NCBI GenBank assembly: GCA_050246915.1
Contig: JBFWVD010000118.1
Location: 1-12,350, forward strand
Origin: JBFWVD01 sp050246915
GTDB lineage: Bacteria > Actinomycetota > Acidimicrobiia > Acidimicrobiales > Ilumatobacteraceae
Direction: 5' to 3'
Length of the DNA: 12,350 nt
Position numbers and translations under genes: made by a program. The number at the start of each line of letters is the position of its first letter. The first letter of the stretch is position 1. The notes under the pieces are model-generated. The model was given only the letters and a program-made list of their open reading frames with translations, was not told where the DNA came from and searched no databases. This document shows positions 6,279 through 12,350 of the stretch, one piece after another.

Positions 6279-6541
6279 GCCGATCGCCGACGGCCTCGGC
6301 CGAGCTCTCCAGCCACGCGTCCGCGGGCGGCGGTCATCTCATCGTCGGTCAACTCGCCGTGGAGGCGCTCCCACTCGGAGACGGCGGCGAGGCCATCACG
6401 GACGACGAGGGCACGTCGAGCCGCCTCCGTCATCCAGGCGGACACACTCACGCCGTCTCTCGCTGCAGCGTCGATGACCTGAGCGTGGATGTCCGGATCG
6501 ACCGTGATGGCGAGCTTGGGCGATGGGTTGCCTCGAGGCAT
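6275..6541 (-). CDS. ribbon-helix-helix antitoxin (VapB-like)
   Basis: An 88-residue protein with a predicted ribbon-helix-helix N-terminus. A strand at LAITVDPD (10-17) is followed by two helices through VSVSAWMTEAARRAL, ending near residue 45. The C-terminal half is acidic then basic, as expected for a segment that wraps the toxin. It directly precedes and overlaps the PIN-domain gene, so it should neutralise that toxin and repress the operon. The start ATG 6541 lacks a Shine-Dalgarno, but a TATGGT hexamer 7 nt upstream suggests a leaderless transcript. Exact antitoxin subfamily is not certain. Confidence 0.87.
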   Translation of the reverse strand: MPRGNPSPKLAITVDPDIHAQVIDAAARDGVSVSAWMTEAARRALVVRDGLAAVSEWERLHGELTDDEMTAARGRVAGELGRGRRRSA

Positions 6542-6548
6542 GCGTCAA

Positions 6549-6554
6549 ACCATA
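6549..6554 (-). promoter_or_regulatory. possible -10 element of the toxin-antitoxin operon
   Basis: On the minus strand TATGGT, fitting the actinobacterial TANNNT -10 pattern, ends 7 nt before ATG 6541. This spacing suits transcription starting at the initiation codon. No consensus -35 hexamer is seen 17 nt further upstream. Confidence 0.35.
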
Positions 6555-6579
6555 CCACCGCAGTAGGAGACACCCCGGC

Positions 6580-6628
6580 GAACGGCGAACGGCGAACGGC
6601 GAACGGCGAACGGCGAACGGCGAACGGC
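6580..6628. repeat. 7-bp tandem repeat GAACGGC, seven perfect copies
   Basis: Seven identical copies of GAACGGC run without interruption from 6580 to 6628, with a partial copy (GGC) just before. The array begins 38 bases upstream of the antitoxin start and ends 88 bases from the 3' end of the membrane glycosyltransferase gene. The unit is not a multiple of three, and the short reading frames across it on both strands merely cycle through repeat translations; I do not regard them as genes. Perfect identity points to recent slippage-type expansion. The flanking bases 6629-6716 show no gene. Confidence 0.95.
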
Positions 6629-6716
6629 ACATCATGCTCGTTCAGACTCCCCGCCCGTCACCTACGTTGCACCCTCCTCACGCAGATGTGAGCGCACAAC
6701 CCGAGCGCGAGAGCAG

Positions 6717-8279
6717 TCAGGACCGACCATTGGTGGCCAAGGCCGTTGTGCATGAGTTCGCGTCGACAGGCCGCAGCAGGTACAACTCCCCGCCGGGCAC
6801 TGACCGTTCGAGCTGCAGATCGACGAGCTGGACCAGATCGGGCCGGCGCTCCGCCGGCCCCTCCCCGGCATTCGCCAACCCGTCGAACCACGCCAGGTAG
6901 GCGTGACCGTTGCATGCCAGCGCGAGCGTGTGATGGACGTCGAGCGGGTAGTGGCTGTTGCCCGCCCTCGGTCGGGTGAACGCCAGCAATGTCGGCTCAC
7001 GATCGGTGAACCACCAGACGCGCTGGGGACTGTTGGTGAGGATCGTCGCGTCGGTCGGCAGCGTGTCGATGGCTTCGTACAACTGCGGCGCGAACTGCGG
7101 TTCGTAACCGCTGCTGTCCGATGCCCTGTCGGGGAATCGGGCGGCGAAGGCGACGCCGTGATACAGCCACACGCCGAGCAACAACGAGCCCGCCATAGCG
7201 GCGACACGGACCGTGCACCAACGATCGAACACGACCGCGGTGAAGTAGACGACCGGGATCAGCATCGGCGACATCACTCGCAGTTCGATGTCGTTGGCCG
7301 ATATCTGCCGGGCAACGATCGGGACCACGAACGACGTTGCCCCGAACACGGCGACGGCAACGTCGATGACGACGAACCGTGCGCTGCGCACTGACAAGAA
7401 CGCCACGGTGCACAGCGCGACGATGATCGCCGCACCGATGCGAGCGCGAGCGGTGGCCGACCAGCCGTCCCCGACGACGATATGTGCAGTGCCGATGAGT
7501 GCCAGACGGATCGTGCGCGTCACGTGCTCGCTCGCACCACCTTCGAACCGCGGACCGAGCGGCTCGCCTGTCTCGGCGAGGTTGCGCACGATCCAGACGC
7601 CACCGACACACAGCGAAGCCATCAGATAGGCCGCCGAGCACTTCATGACCTCCACACGATCGCGGTCTTGCGACCGCCACGATGCCAGCGCGACCACCAC
7701 CGCTCCTGTGGCGATCAAACCGATCCCGGCATAGCGGGTGAGGAAACCGACGCCCGCAAACAATCCCGCGATCGCCGCCAACCGCCTTGTCGGCGCCCGT
7801 CGTGTCAGCACGAGGAGCGTCGCCATCGATATTGCCGCGTATGGCGCCTCGCTCCACACCACGGACCCCATCCGAACCATCCCCTGGCTCGCGCCGAACG
7901 CCGTCGCACCGGCAAGTGCCGCGAGTGGCCGAACACGCTCACGCAGCAGCAACCACATCAGTGCGGCAGCAACGGCGACCGAGATGGCCCCGACGATGCT
8001 CGCCCACACCAGGCTGCGGCCGCCCGGGGCGAGGAGCAGCGGGAAGACCGGGGCGAAGATGGTGACGGGCTTCAACGCGAAATCGGTGAGGCCCTCACCG
8101 TCACGCACGTGGTCGGCGGCGGAGAGGTACGTGATCGAATCGGACGACAGGAACGGATCGCGGCGCGTGGCGACGAGCACGAGCACAGCACCGACCAAGG
8201 CCGGCACGATGATGGCCCATCGCGACGGTTGCCGGTGCCCTGCTCGCGACGCGAGTACATCTGTCGCAGCGCTTGACAC
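6717..8279 (-). CDS. polytopic membrane glycosyltransferase, GT-C/ArnT-PMT-like
   Basis: A 520-residue integral membrane protein with roughly nine to eleven hydrophobic segments between residues 20 and 380 and a hydrophilic C-terminal domain of about 135 residues. After the first segment, FLSSDSITYLSAADHVRDG (43-61) has the acidic position and Tyr/Ala pattern of the first outer loop of GT-C enzymes. Further family-like marks are WSEAPY (142-147), LTRYAGI (180-186), WIVRN (229-233) and RVMSPMLIP (334-342). LPTDATILTNSPQRVWWFT (407-425) resembles the C-terminal domain of such proteins. GT-C enzymes move sugars from polyprenyl-phosphate carriers at the outer face of the membrane; acceptor and sugar are unknown here. 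Start GTG 8279 has only a distant AGGG. No partner gene is adjacent on either side. Confidence 0.75.
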   Translation of the reverse strand: MSSAATDVLASRAGHRQPSRWAIIVPALVGAVLVLVATRRDPFLSSDSITYLSAADHVRDGEGLTDFALKPVTIFAPVFPLLLAPGGRSLVWASIVGAISVAVAAALMWLLLRERVRPLAALAGATAFGASQGMVRMGSVVWSEAPYAAISMATLLVLTRRAPTRRLAAIAGLFAGVGFLTRYAGIGLIATGAVVVALASWRSQDRDRVEVMKCSAAYLMASLCVGGVWIVRNLAETGEPLGPRFEGGASEHVTRTIRLALIGTAHIVVGDGWSATARARIGAAIIVALCTVAFLSVRSARFVVIDVAVAVFGATSFVVPIVARQISANDIELRVMSPMLIPVVYFTAVVFDRWCTVRVAAMAGSLLLGVWLYHGVAFAARFPDRASDSSGYEPQFAPQLYEAIDTLPTDATILTNSPQRVWWFTDREPTLLAFTRPRAGNSHYPLDVHHTLALACNGHAYLAWFDGLANAGEGPAERRPDLVQLVDLQLERSVPGGELYLLRPVDANSCTTALATNGRS

Positions 8280-8308
8280 CCGCTGATCATGCCCTGCCGG
8301 CGCGACTC

Positions 8309-8325
8309 GAGCGTCGATGACGCTC
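8309..8325 (-). terminator. hairpin at the end of the monooxygenase gene
   Basis: GAGCGTC (8309-8315) and GACGCTC (8319-8325) form a perfect 7-bp stem with a 3-nt loop that overlaps the stop codon of the flavin monooxygenase gene. No T-run follows on the minus strand, so if it ends transcription it does so as the U-poor hairpin type proposed for actinobacteria. It is 30 bases upstream of the glycosyltransferase start and could separate the two units. Confidence 0.4.
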
Positions 8326-10294
8326 AGTTGACGATGAGGTCCTCGCCGAACCAGGGCTTGATCCCTGCGTCGAGTGTCTGCGACGGCTCAGCGGTGGGAT
8401 CGCGCAGCCACTTCCACATGCGGCGGATGTCGATGGGGCCGTTGACCGACGAGCGACCGTGCTCGTTGCGGTAGTAGTTGAACGCTCGGGGGTCCATGTA
8501 GATCATGTGCTTCTCGACATCGTCGAGCTCGGCATTGAACCGCCAGTAGGCGTCCTCGGTGACGTCCACCGAACGCTTGTCCTGCTCGATGAGACCGGCG
8601 ATGCACTGCAGCGCGAAGCGGACGATGATCTCCAACAGGTCGATGACCTGCAGCCCACCGAAGTTGTTGGTGTTGGGCCCGTACGACATGAAGAAGTTCG
8701 GGAAGCCAGGCAGCATCGCTCCGATGTAGGCACGGGGGCCATCCTTGGCCCACAGCTCTTCCACCCGTGCCCCATCACGCCCGATGACCTCCATCGGCCA
8801 CAAGAAGTCGTTGGCTCGAAAGCCGGTGGCCAGCGCGATCACATCGAACTCGTGCTCCACCCCGTCGACCTCGATGCCCTTGGGCGTGATGCGCGTGATC
8901 GGGTCGGTGATGAGCGAGACGTTGTCTCGCAACAGCGCGGTGTAGACGTTGTCATCGGGATCGACACGGATCGGACGCGACGTCATCGGCGGCGCCGCCG
9001 GCGTCATCTTCTCGATCAGATCGGGGCGGCCCGCCAGCTTCTCGTTGATGAAGGCGACACAGCTGTCGCGCATCCCCTTGTTGGTGGCGCTGCGGGCATG
9101 GGGATCGTCGAACTCCGGATCGGCCCACATGACGGACTTGGTGTTGTCAGGCCCGTTCAGTCGGCCCATGCGGAAGCGGGCGAAGTTGACGTAGTACGGC
9201 AGGTTCCGCTCGACCCACAACAGATCGTCGGGCAACGGGCTCACGTACGACGGCGTGGCGTAACACCAACTCGGCGTGCGCTGGAACAGCGCGACGTGGG
9301 CGGCGGTCTTCGCCACCACCGGCGTCATCTGATAGCCGGTGGCGCCGGTGCCGATGATCGCGACACGCTTGCCGGTGAGATCGAGGTCCTTGGGCCAGCG
9401 GGCCGTGTGGCTCGCGACGCCCTCGAACGTCTCGAGGCCTTCGATGGTCGGCATGAGGGGACGGGAGAGGAAGCCCACACAGCTGATCACCGCGTTGGCC
9501 CGCCACGACTTGTCCCCGTCAGGGCCTTTGGCCGTGATCGCCCACGTCGCGCTGGACTCGTCCCAGATGACCGAGTCGACCTCGGTGTCGTACACGATGT
9601 GCTCGGCGAGGCCGTAGCGCTCAACCACCCACTTCATGTACCGCAGGTTCTCTTCCCCCGGGCAGAAGGCGTAGGGATAGGGGAAGTCGAGGCCGAACAA
9701 GTGGAGGTATCCACGGCTCGGGGTGTCGACGCGGATGCCGGGGTAGCGGTTCTCGTACCAGGTGCCACCGACTTCGGGGTTCTTCTCGATGAGGACGAAG
9801 GGGACCCCGGCGGACTTGAGGTGCACGGCAGCGTTGATGCCCGAGATGCCTCCGCCGATGACGACGACCTGGAACTGCTCCTTGCGAGCCTTTGTCGGCT
9901 CGTTTCGCCACTGGAGCCCACGGGCCAGCGGATCGAGCCCGGTCTCTTCGATCCACAGTCCCAGTTCATCGGTGGGGAGCGGGGCACCGGCGATCAGGCC
10001 GAGACTGCGGGGCAGGCGGTCCTCGGGTCCGGCATCGATCTCAGTCACCTCGTTGTCGCGGAGATGCTTCAGGAACTCCACGGCGAGACGCTGGATGGTG
10101 GCCACGTCGGCCGGGTCCGCGATGCGATCGATGAACGAATAGCCGAACTCTTCACGGTTCATCGGCATGTCGATGAGCACATCGTTGCCGGTCAACTGAT
10201 AGAGCAGCCCGCGCAGGATGAGTGGGTCGGCTTGCGCTATGGCCCGCTCGATGTGCTCATCGGTGGCGCGTGCCAACTCCTTGCTGATCTGCAT
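8324..10294 (-). CDS. Baeyer-Villiger-type flavin monooxygenase with N-terminal extension
   Basis: A 656-residue FAD/NADPH enzyme that inserts one oxygen from O2 into a ketone to give an ester or lactone. The FAD Rossmann motif VVVIGGGISGINAA is at 143-156, and EVGGTWYENRYPGIRVD follows at 174-190. The Baeyer-Villiger fingerprint F290-x-G292-x3-H296-x3-W300-P301 is intact, followed by the NADPH Rossmann motif IIGTGATG (313-320). About 140 residues precede the FAD domain, as in 4-hydroxyacetophenone monooxygenase, whose ~640-residue length is similar; the substrate is not predictable. The frame continues upstream to 11413, but ATG 10294 has AGGGGG 7 nt before it and marks the real start. The nitronate monooxygenase-like gene lies upstream on the same strand, 167 nt away. 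Confidence 0.93.
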   Translation of the reverse strand: MQISKELARATDEHIERAIAQADPLILRGLLYQLTGNDVLIDMPMNREEFGYSFIDRIADPADVATIQRLAVEFLKHLRDNEVTEIDAGPEDRLPRSLGLIAGAPLPTDELGLWIEETGLDPLARGLQWRNEPTKARKEQFQVVVIGGGISGINAAVHLKSAGVPFVLIEKNPEVGGTWYENRYPGIRVDTPSRGYLHLFGLDFPYPYAFCPGEENLRYMKWVVERYGLAEHIVYDTEVDSVIWDESSATWAITAKGPDGDKSWRANAVISCVGFLSRPLMPTIEGLETFEGVASHTARWPKDLDLTGKRVAIIGTGATGYQMTPVVAKTAAHVALFQRTPSWCYATPSYVSPLPDDLLWVERNLPYYVNFARFRMGRLNGPDNTKSVMWADPEFDDPHARSATNKGMRDSCVAFINEKLAGRPDLIEKMTPAAPPMTSRPIRVDPDDNVYTALLRDNVSLITDPITRITPKGIEVDGVEHEFDVIALATGFRANDFLWPMEVIGRDGARVEELWAKDGPRAYIGAMLPGFPNFFMSYGPNTNNFGGLQVIDLLEIIVRFALQCIAGLIEQDKRSVDVTEDAYWRFNAELDDVEKHMIYMDPRAFNYYRNEHGRSSVNGPIDIRRMWKWLRDPTAEPSQTLDAGIKPWFGEDLIVN

Positions 10295-10301
10295 CCGCTG
10301 T

Positions 10302-10307
10302 CCCCCT
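10302..10307 (-). promoter_or_regulatory. ribosome binding site choosing the monooxygenase start
   Basis: AGGGGG on the minus strand sits 7 nt before ATG 10294, the strongest Shine-Dalgarno-like match among the minus-strand genes here. It excludes the much longer open frame that reaches 11413. Confidence 0.7.
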
Positions 10308-10368
10308 GGTGTGCGCCCACAACCGTGGGCCGACGGCGATGGCCCGATGGTCGGACGATCGTGCCGCC

Positions 10369-10374
10369 ATCGTA
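10369..10374 (-). promoter_or_regulatory. possible -10 hexamer upstream of the monooxygenase gene
   Basis: TACGAT on the minus strand fits TANNNT and lies 74 bases before ATG 10294. No recognisable -35 hexamer stands 16-19 nt upstream, so the call is weak. Together with the 167-base gap it makes a separate monooxygenase transcript possible. Confidence 0.2.
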
Positions 10375-10418
10375 ACCCGATGGGCGCGACCCCATTCATC
10401 TGGGCAATACCTGTGATT

Positions 10419-10448
10419 CGAGACGGGATCGATGCGAGACGGGATCGA
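10419..10448. repeat. 14-bp direct repeat, 16-bp period
   Basis: CGAGACGGGATCGA occurs exactly at 10419-10432 and again at 10435-10448, separated by 2 nt. It lies in the gap between the nitronate monooxygenase-like stop and the flavin monooxygenase start, about 125 bases before the latter. It may be a paired regulator site or a small duplication; nothing in the sequence decides. Confidence 0.8.
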
Positions 10449-10461
10449 GCCGCGGCCGGCT
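10448..10461 (-). terminator. short hairpin after the nitronate monooxygenase-like gene
   Basis: AGCCG (10448-10452) and CGGCT (10457-10461) form a 5-bp GC-rich stem with a 4-nt loop directly behind the stop codon. No T-run follows on the minus strand, so termination is uncertain. Confidence 0.25.
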
Positions 10462-11448
10462 TCACCGCTCGATCGTCGACCAGCAGTGGCGCTCGATGCG
10501 CGATCGCCAGTCCGGCGTGCTGTCCGCCGCCTCGAATTCCTGTGCCAGACGATCGACCACCGACTGCACCGATTCCACGGCGTCGACGAGCCCGACGCTG
10601 TGTCCGGCGCTCCAGATGTCCTGCCACGGCACGACACCGTCGGGCATCACCGCACCGCGACGCGGCCCACGTTGCGGCGGCATGTCGTCCGGATCGAGAC
10701 CGGCCAGTGAGACCGACTGACGGATCCAGTTGGCGCTCACACCGTTCATGGCCGCCGACGGGAAGATGTCGTCCATCCCCACCGCAGCGATCATCTGCTT
10801 GTGCCCGTCCACCGCACCCGACTCGTGCGTGGCGATGAAGCGGGTACCCAGGCAGGCGATGTCGGCGCCGAGAACCAAGGCGCCGGCCACTCCAGCTCCG
10901 TCGGCGATGCCGCCACCCACCACGAGCAGACCGTCGAACATCTTGCGGACCTTGGGAACGAAGGCGAACGGCGTGAGCGAGCCGGCATGGCCACCGGCTC
11001 CGGCACAGGTGAGCATGAGCCCGTCGACCCCAGCGGCAATGGCCTTGGCCGCATGGGCCACCGTGACGACATCGTGGATCACCTTGCCGCCCCATGAGTG
11101 CACCCGCTCCACCAGCCCCGTTGGGTCGCCGATGCTGCTGAATACCAACGGAACCCGTTGCTGCTCGCACAACGCCAGCTTCTGCGCTCCGATACCGGGG
11201 TCCTTCACGATGCCGGCGGCGAAGTTCACGGCGTGCGCGGCGAACGCGGCGCCGCTCATGCGTGCCTCGCGCCGTGCCGCGTCGATCGCGCTCAGGTAGC
11301 CGCTGAACTGCTCGACGTCGTTGATCTGCATACCCTGCCAGCCGGCGATCACGCCACTTCGACAACACGCCAGCGTGAGATCGAGGCTCGAGGCGAACGA
11401 CATCGGTGCACACATCACCGGCAGTCGGAGATCGGTGAACAGCGACAT
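10462..11448 (-). CDS. nitronate monooxygenase-family protein
   Basis: A 328-residue FMN enzyme of the nitronate monooxygenase / 2-nitropropane dioxygenase family, a TIM barrel that oxidises alkyl nitronates. Motifs are RLPVMCAPM near the N-terminus, GVDGLMLTCAGAGGHAG (140-156) with the family His154, VVGGGIADG (176-184) at the FMN phosphate site, and GTRFIATHES (201-210). WSAGHSVGLV in the C-terminal part is also family-typical. Many members act on other substrates, so the substrate is open. ATG 11448 has GAGG 8 nt upstream (11457-11460); a longer frame to 11613 overlaps the upstream gene and lacks homology. It begins 20 nt after the aldo/keto reductase stop, so the two are probably co-transcribed. 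Confidence 0.9.
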   Translation of the reverse strand: MSLFTDLRLPVMCAPMSFASSLDLTLACCRSGVIAGWQGMQINDVEQFSGYLSAIDAARREARMSGAAFAAHAVNFAAGIVKDPGIGAQKLALCEQQRVPLVFSSIGDPTGLVERVHSWGGKVIHDVVTVAHAAKAIAAGVDGLMLTCAGAGGHAGSLTPFAFVPKVRKMFDGLLVVGGGIADGAGVAGALVLGADIACLGTRFIATHESGAVDGHKQMIAAVGMDDIFPSAAMNGVSANWIRQSVSLAGLDPDDMPPQRGPRRGAVMPDGVVPWQDIWSAGHSVGLVDAVESVQSVVDRLAQEFEAADSTPDWRSRIERHCWSTIER

Positions 11449-11456
11449 CGAACCGG

Positions 11457-11460
11457 CCTC
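11457..11460 (-). promoter_or_regulatory. ribosome binding site choosing the nitronate monooxygenase start
   Basis: GAGG on the minus strand lies 8 nt before ATG 11448, within the 20-base gap after the aldo/keto reductase stop. It favours this start over the upstream in-frame start at 11613. Confidence 0.5.
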
Positions 11461-11468
11461 GCCCGAGA

Positions 11469-12350
11469 TCAGGCGATGATCTCGGCGATGCGTGCCATCA
11501 CGCCATCGTCGAGTTGGGCGAGCACATCGAGCGCTCCGAGGTTCTCGTGCACCTGCTCGATGCGGCTGGCACCGGTGATGACCGTCGACACGTTGGGGTT
11601 GGCCGCGCACCACGCGATGGCCAGTTGGGCCAGGGAGCCCCCGAGCTCTCCGGCCAGATCACGCAGCGCCAACAGTTGCGGGTTGCGCGACGTGTCCTGC
11701 AGACGATCGCGCAGCCAGCCGTAGCCCTTCAGCGTGGCGCGTGAACCTTCCGGCACACCATCGAGGTACTTACCGGTGAGCAGACCCGATGCCAGCGGGC
11801 TCCACGTCGTGAGGCCGAGCCCGATGTCGTCGTACAAGCGGGCGTACTCGGTCTCGACCCGGCGGCGCTCGAACATGTGGTACTGCGGCTGCTCCATCAC
11901 CGGCTTGTGGAGATGATGACGCTCGGCGATCTCGAACGCGGCTCGGATCTCATCGGCCGACCATTCCGACGTCCCCCAGTAGTGGGCCATGCCGGCGGAG
12001 ATCATGTCGCTCATGGCCCACACCGTCTCCTCGATCTCGGTGTCGGGGTCGGGGCGATGGCAGAACACGAGGTCGACGAAGTCGAGACCGAACCGTTCGA
12101 GTGATCCTTCGATGGCGTGCAAGAGGTACTTGCGGTTGAGCGTGTTGCGCGTGTTGACCCCTTCGGTCAGACCCCAGAACAACTTGGTCGACACCAGGTA
12201 GCTCTCGCGCTTCCATCCGAGCTCGGCGATGGCCTCACCCATGATGCGCTCGGACTCGCCTCCGGCGTAGGCCTCGGCATTGTCGAAGAAATTGACGCCG
12301 GCGTCGTACGCCGCGGCCAGACAGTCGGTGGCCTTTCCTGTGTCGAGTTG
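11469..12350 (-). CDS. aldo/keto reductase, Kv-beta-like (AKR6 type), N-terminus cut off
   Basis: The last 293 residues of an NADPH-dependent aldo/keto reductase; the frame stays open to the right edge, so the N-terminal strands are outside the window. Catalytic residues are visible in order: Asp in NFFDNAEAYAGG, Tyr in the same motif, Lys in VSTKLFWG, and His in VFCHRPDPDTE, where vertebrate Kv-beta subunits have Asn. The blocks YWGTSEWSADEIRAA, QPQYHMFERRRVE and TWSPLASGLLTGKY match the AKR6 group (potassium-channel beta subunits and bacterial relatives). The His suggests a working reductase of aldehydes or ketones. An ATG at 12242 lies inside the conserved fold and is not the start. The nitronate monooxygenase-like gene follows 20 nt later. 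Confidence 0.93.
   Translation of the reverse strand, partial: QLDTGKATDCLAAAYDAGVNFFDNAEAYAGGESERIMGEAIAELGWKRESYLVSTKLFWGLTEGVNTRNTLNRKYLLHAIEGSLERFGLDFVDLVFCHRPDPDTEIEETVWAMSDMISAGMAHYWGTSEWSADEIRAAFEIAERHHLHKPVMEQPQYHMFERRRVETEYARLYDDIGLGLTTWSPLASGLLTGKYLDGVPEGSRATLKGYGWLRDRLQDTSRNPQLLALRDLAGELGGSLAQLAIAWCAANPNVSTVITGASRIEQVHENLGALDVLAQLDDGVMARIAEIIA

Noticed and set aside
8459..10375. 638-codon plus-strand open frame opposite the flavin monooxygenase
   Set aside because: Low-complexity Val/Gly/Arg-rich translation without motifs; a mirror of codon bias in the real minus-strand gene.
10295..11413. N-terminal extension of the flavin monooxygenase up to 11413
   Set aside because: The frame is out of phase inside the nitronate monooxygenase gene. 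ATG 10294 has a strong ribosome site.

Overview
The window is high-GC, gene-dense DNA from what looks like an actinobacterium. The evidence is GTG starts, 4-base stop/start overlaps, a mycobacterial-type MenB, and a lipid/ketone-catabolism gene set. A marine or sludge Acidimicrobiia relative is my guess, but nothing in the sequence fixes the taxon. There are no rRNA, tRNA, CRISPR or transposase signals, and no stretch over 300 bases without a gene. The longest gene-poor parts are 1-216 (repeats plus a perfect palindrome), 6542-6716 (heptamer repeat) and 10295-10461.

Layout. Positions 1-216: an 8-bp tandem repeat, a 10-bp-arm palindrome and a G-run-rich 10-bp tandem repeat lead into menB. 217-2460 (+): menB (menaquinone synthesis), then a CLC antiporter of the fluoride-type (CLC-F) subfamily. 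2399-5506 (-): a likely four-gene unit transcribed right to left, made of a crotonase-fold protein, an FMN nitroreductase, a TesB-like acyl-CoA thioesterase and a Cys-rich YkgJ/DUF3109-like protein. The last three are tightly spaced or overlapping. 5567-5914 (+): a lone Rieske ferredoxin-like protein. 5901-6541 (-): a VapBC-type toxin-antitoxin pair with a possible leaderless promoter, followed by seven perfect copies of a 7-bp repeat. 6717-8279 (-): a GT-C-type polytopic membrane glycosyltransferase. 8324-12350 (-): a Baeyer-Villiger-type flavin monooxygenase with a long N-terminal extension, a nitronate monooxygenase-like protein and an aldo/keto reductase of the Kv-beta type, which is cut by the right edge.

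How the genes fit together. The minus-strand enzymes (crotonase, thioesterase, nitroreductase, BVMO, nitronate monooxygenase, AKR) are typical of acyl-CoA, ketone and xenobiotic turnover, but they do not form a complete recognisable pathway here. MenB is the only clear biosynthetic anchor. I do not see a convincing new multi-gene system. The items most worth a second look are the leader of menB (palindrome plus eight G-runs), the Cys-rich protein coupled to the thioesterase, the CLC-F gene without a fluoride riboswitch, and the heptamer array upstream of the toxin-antitoxin pair.
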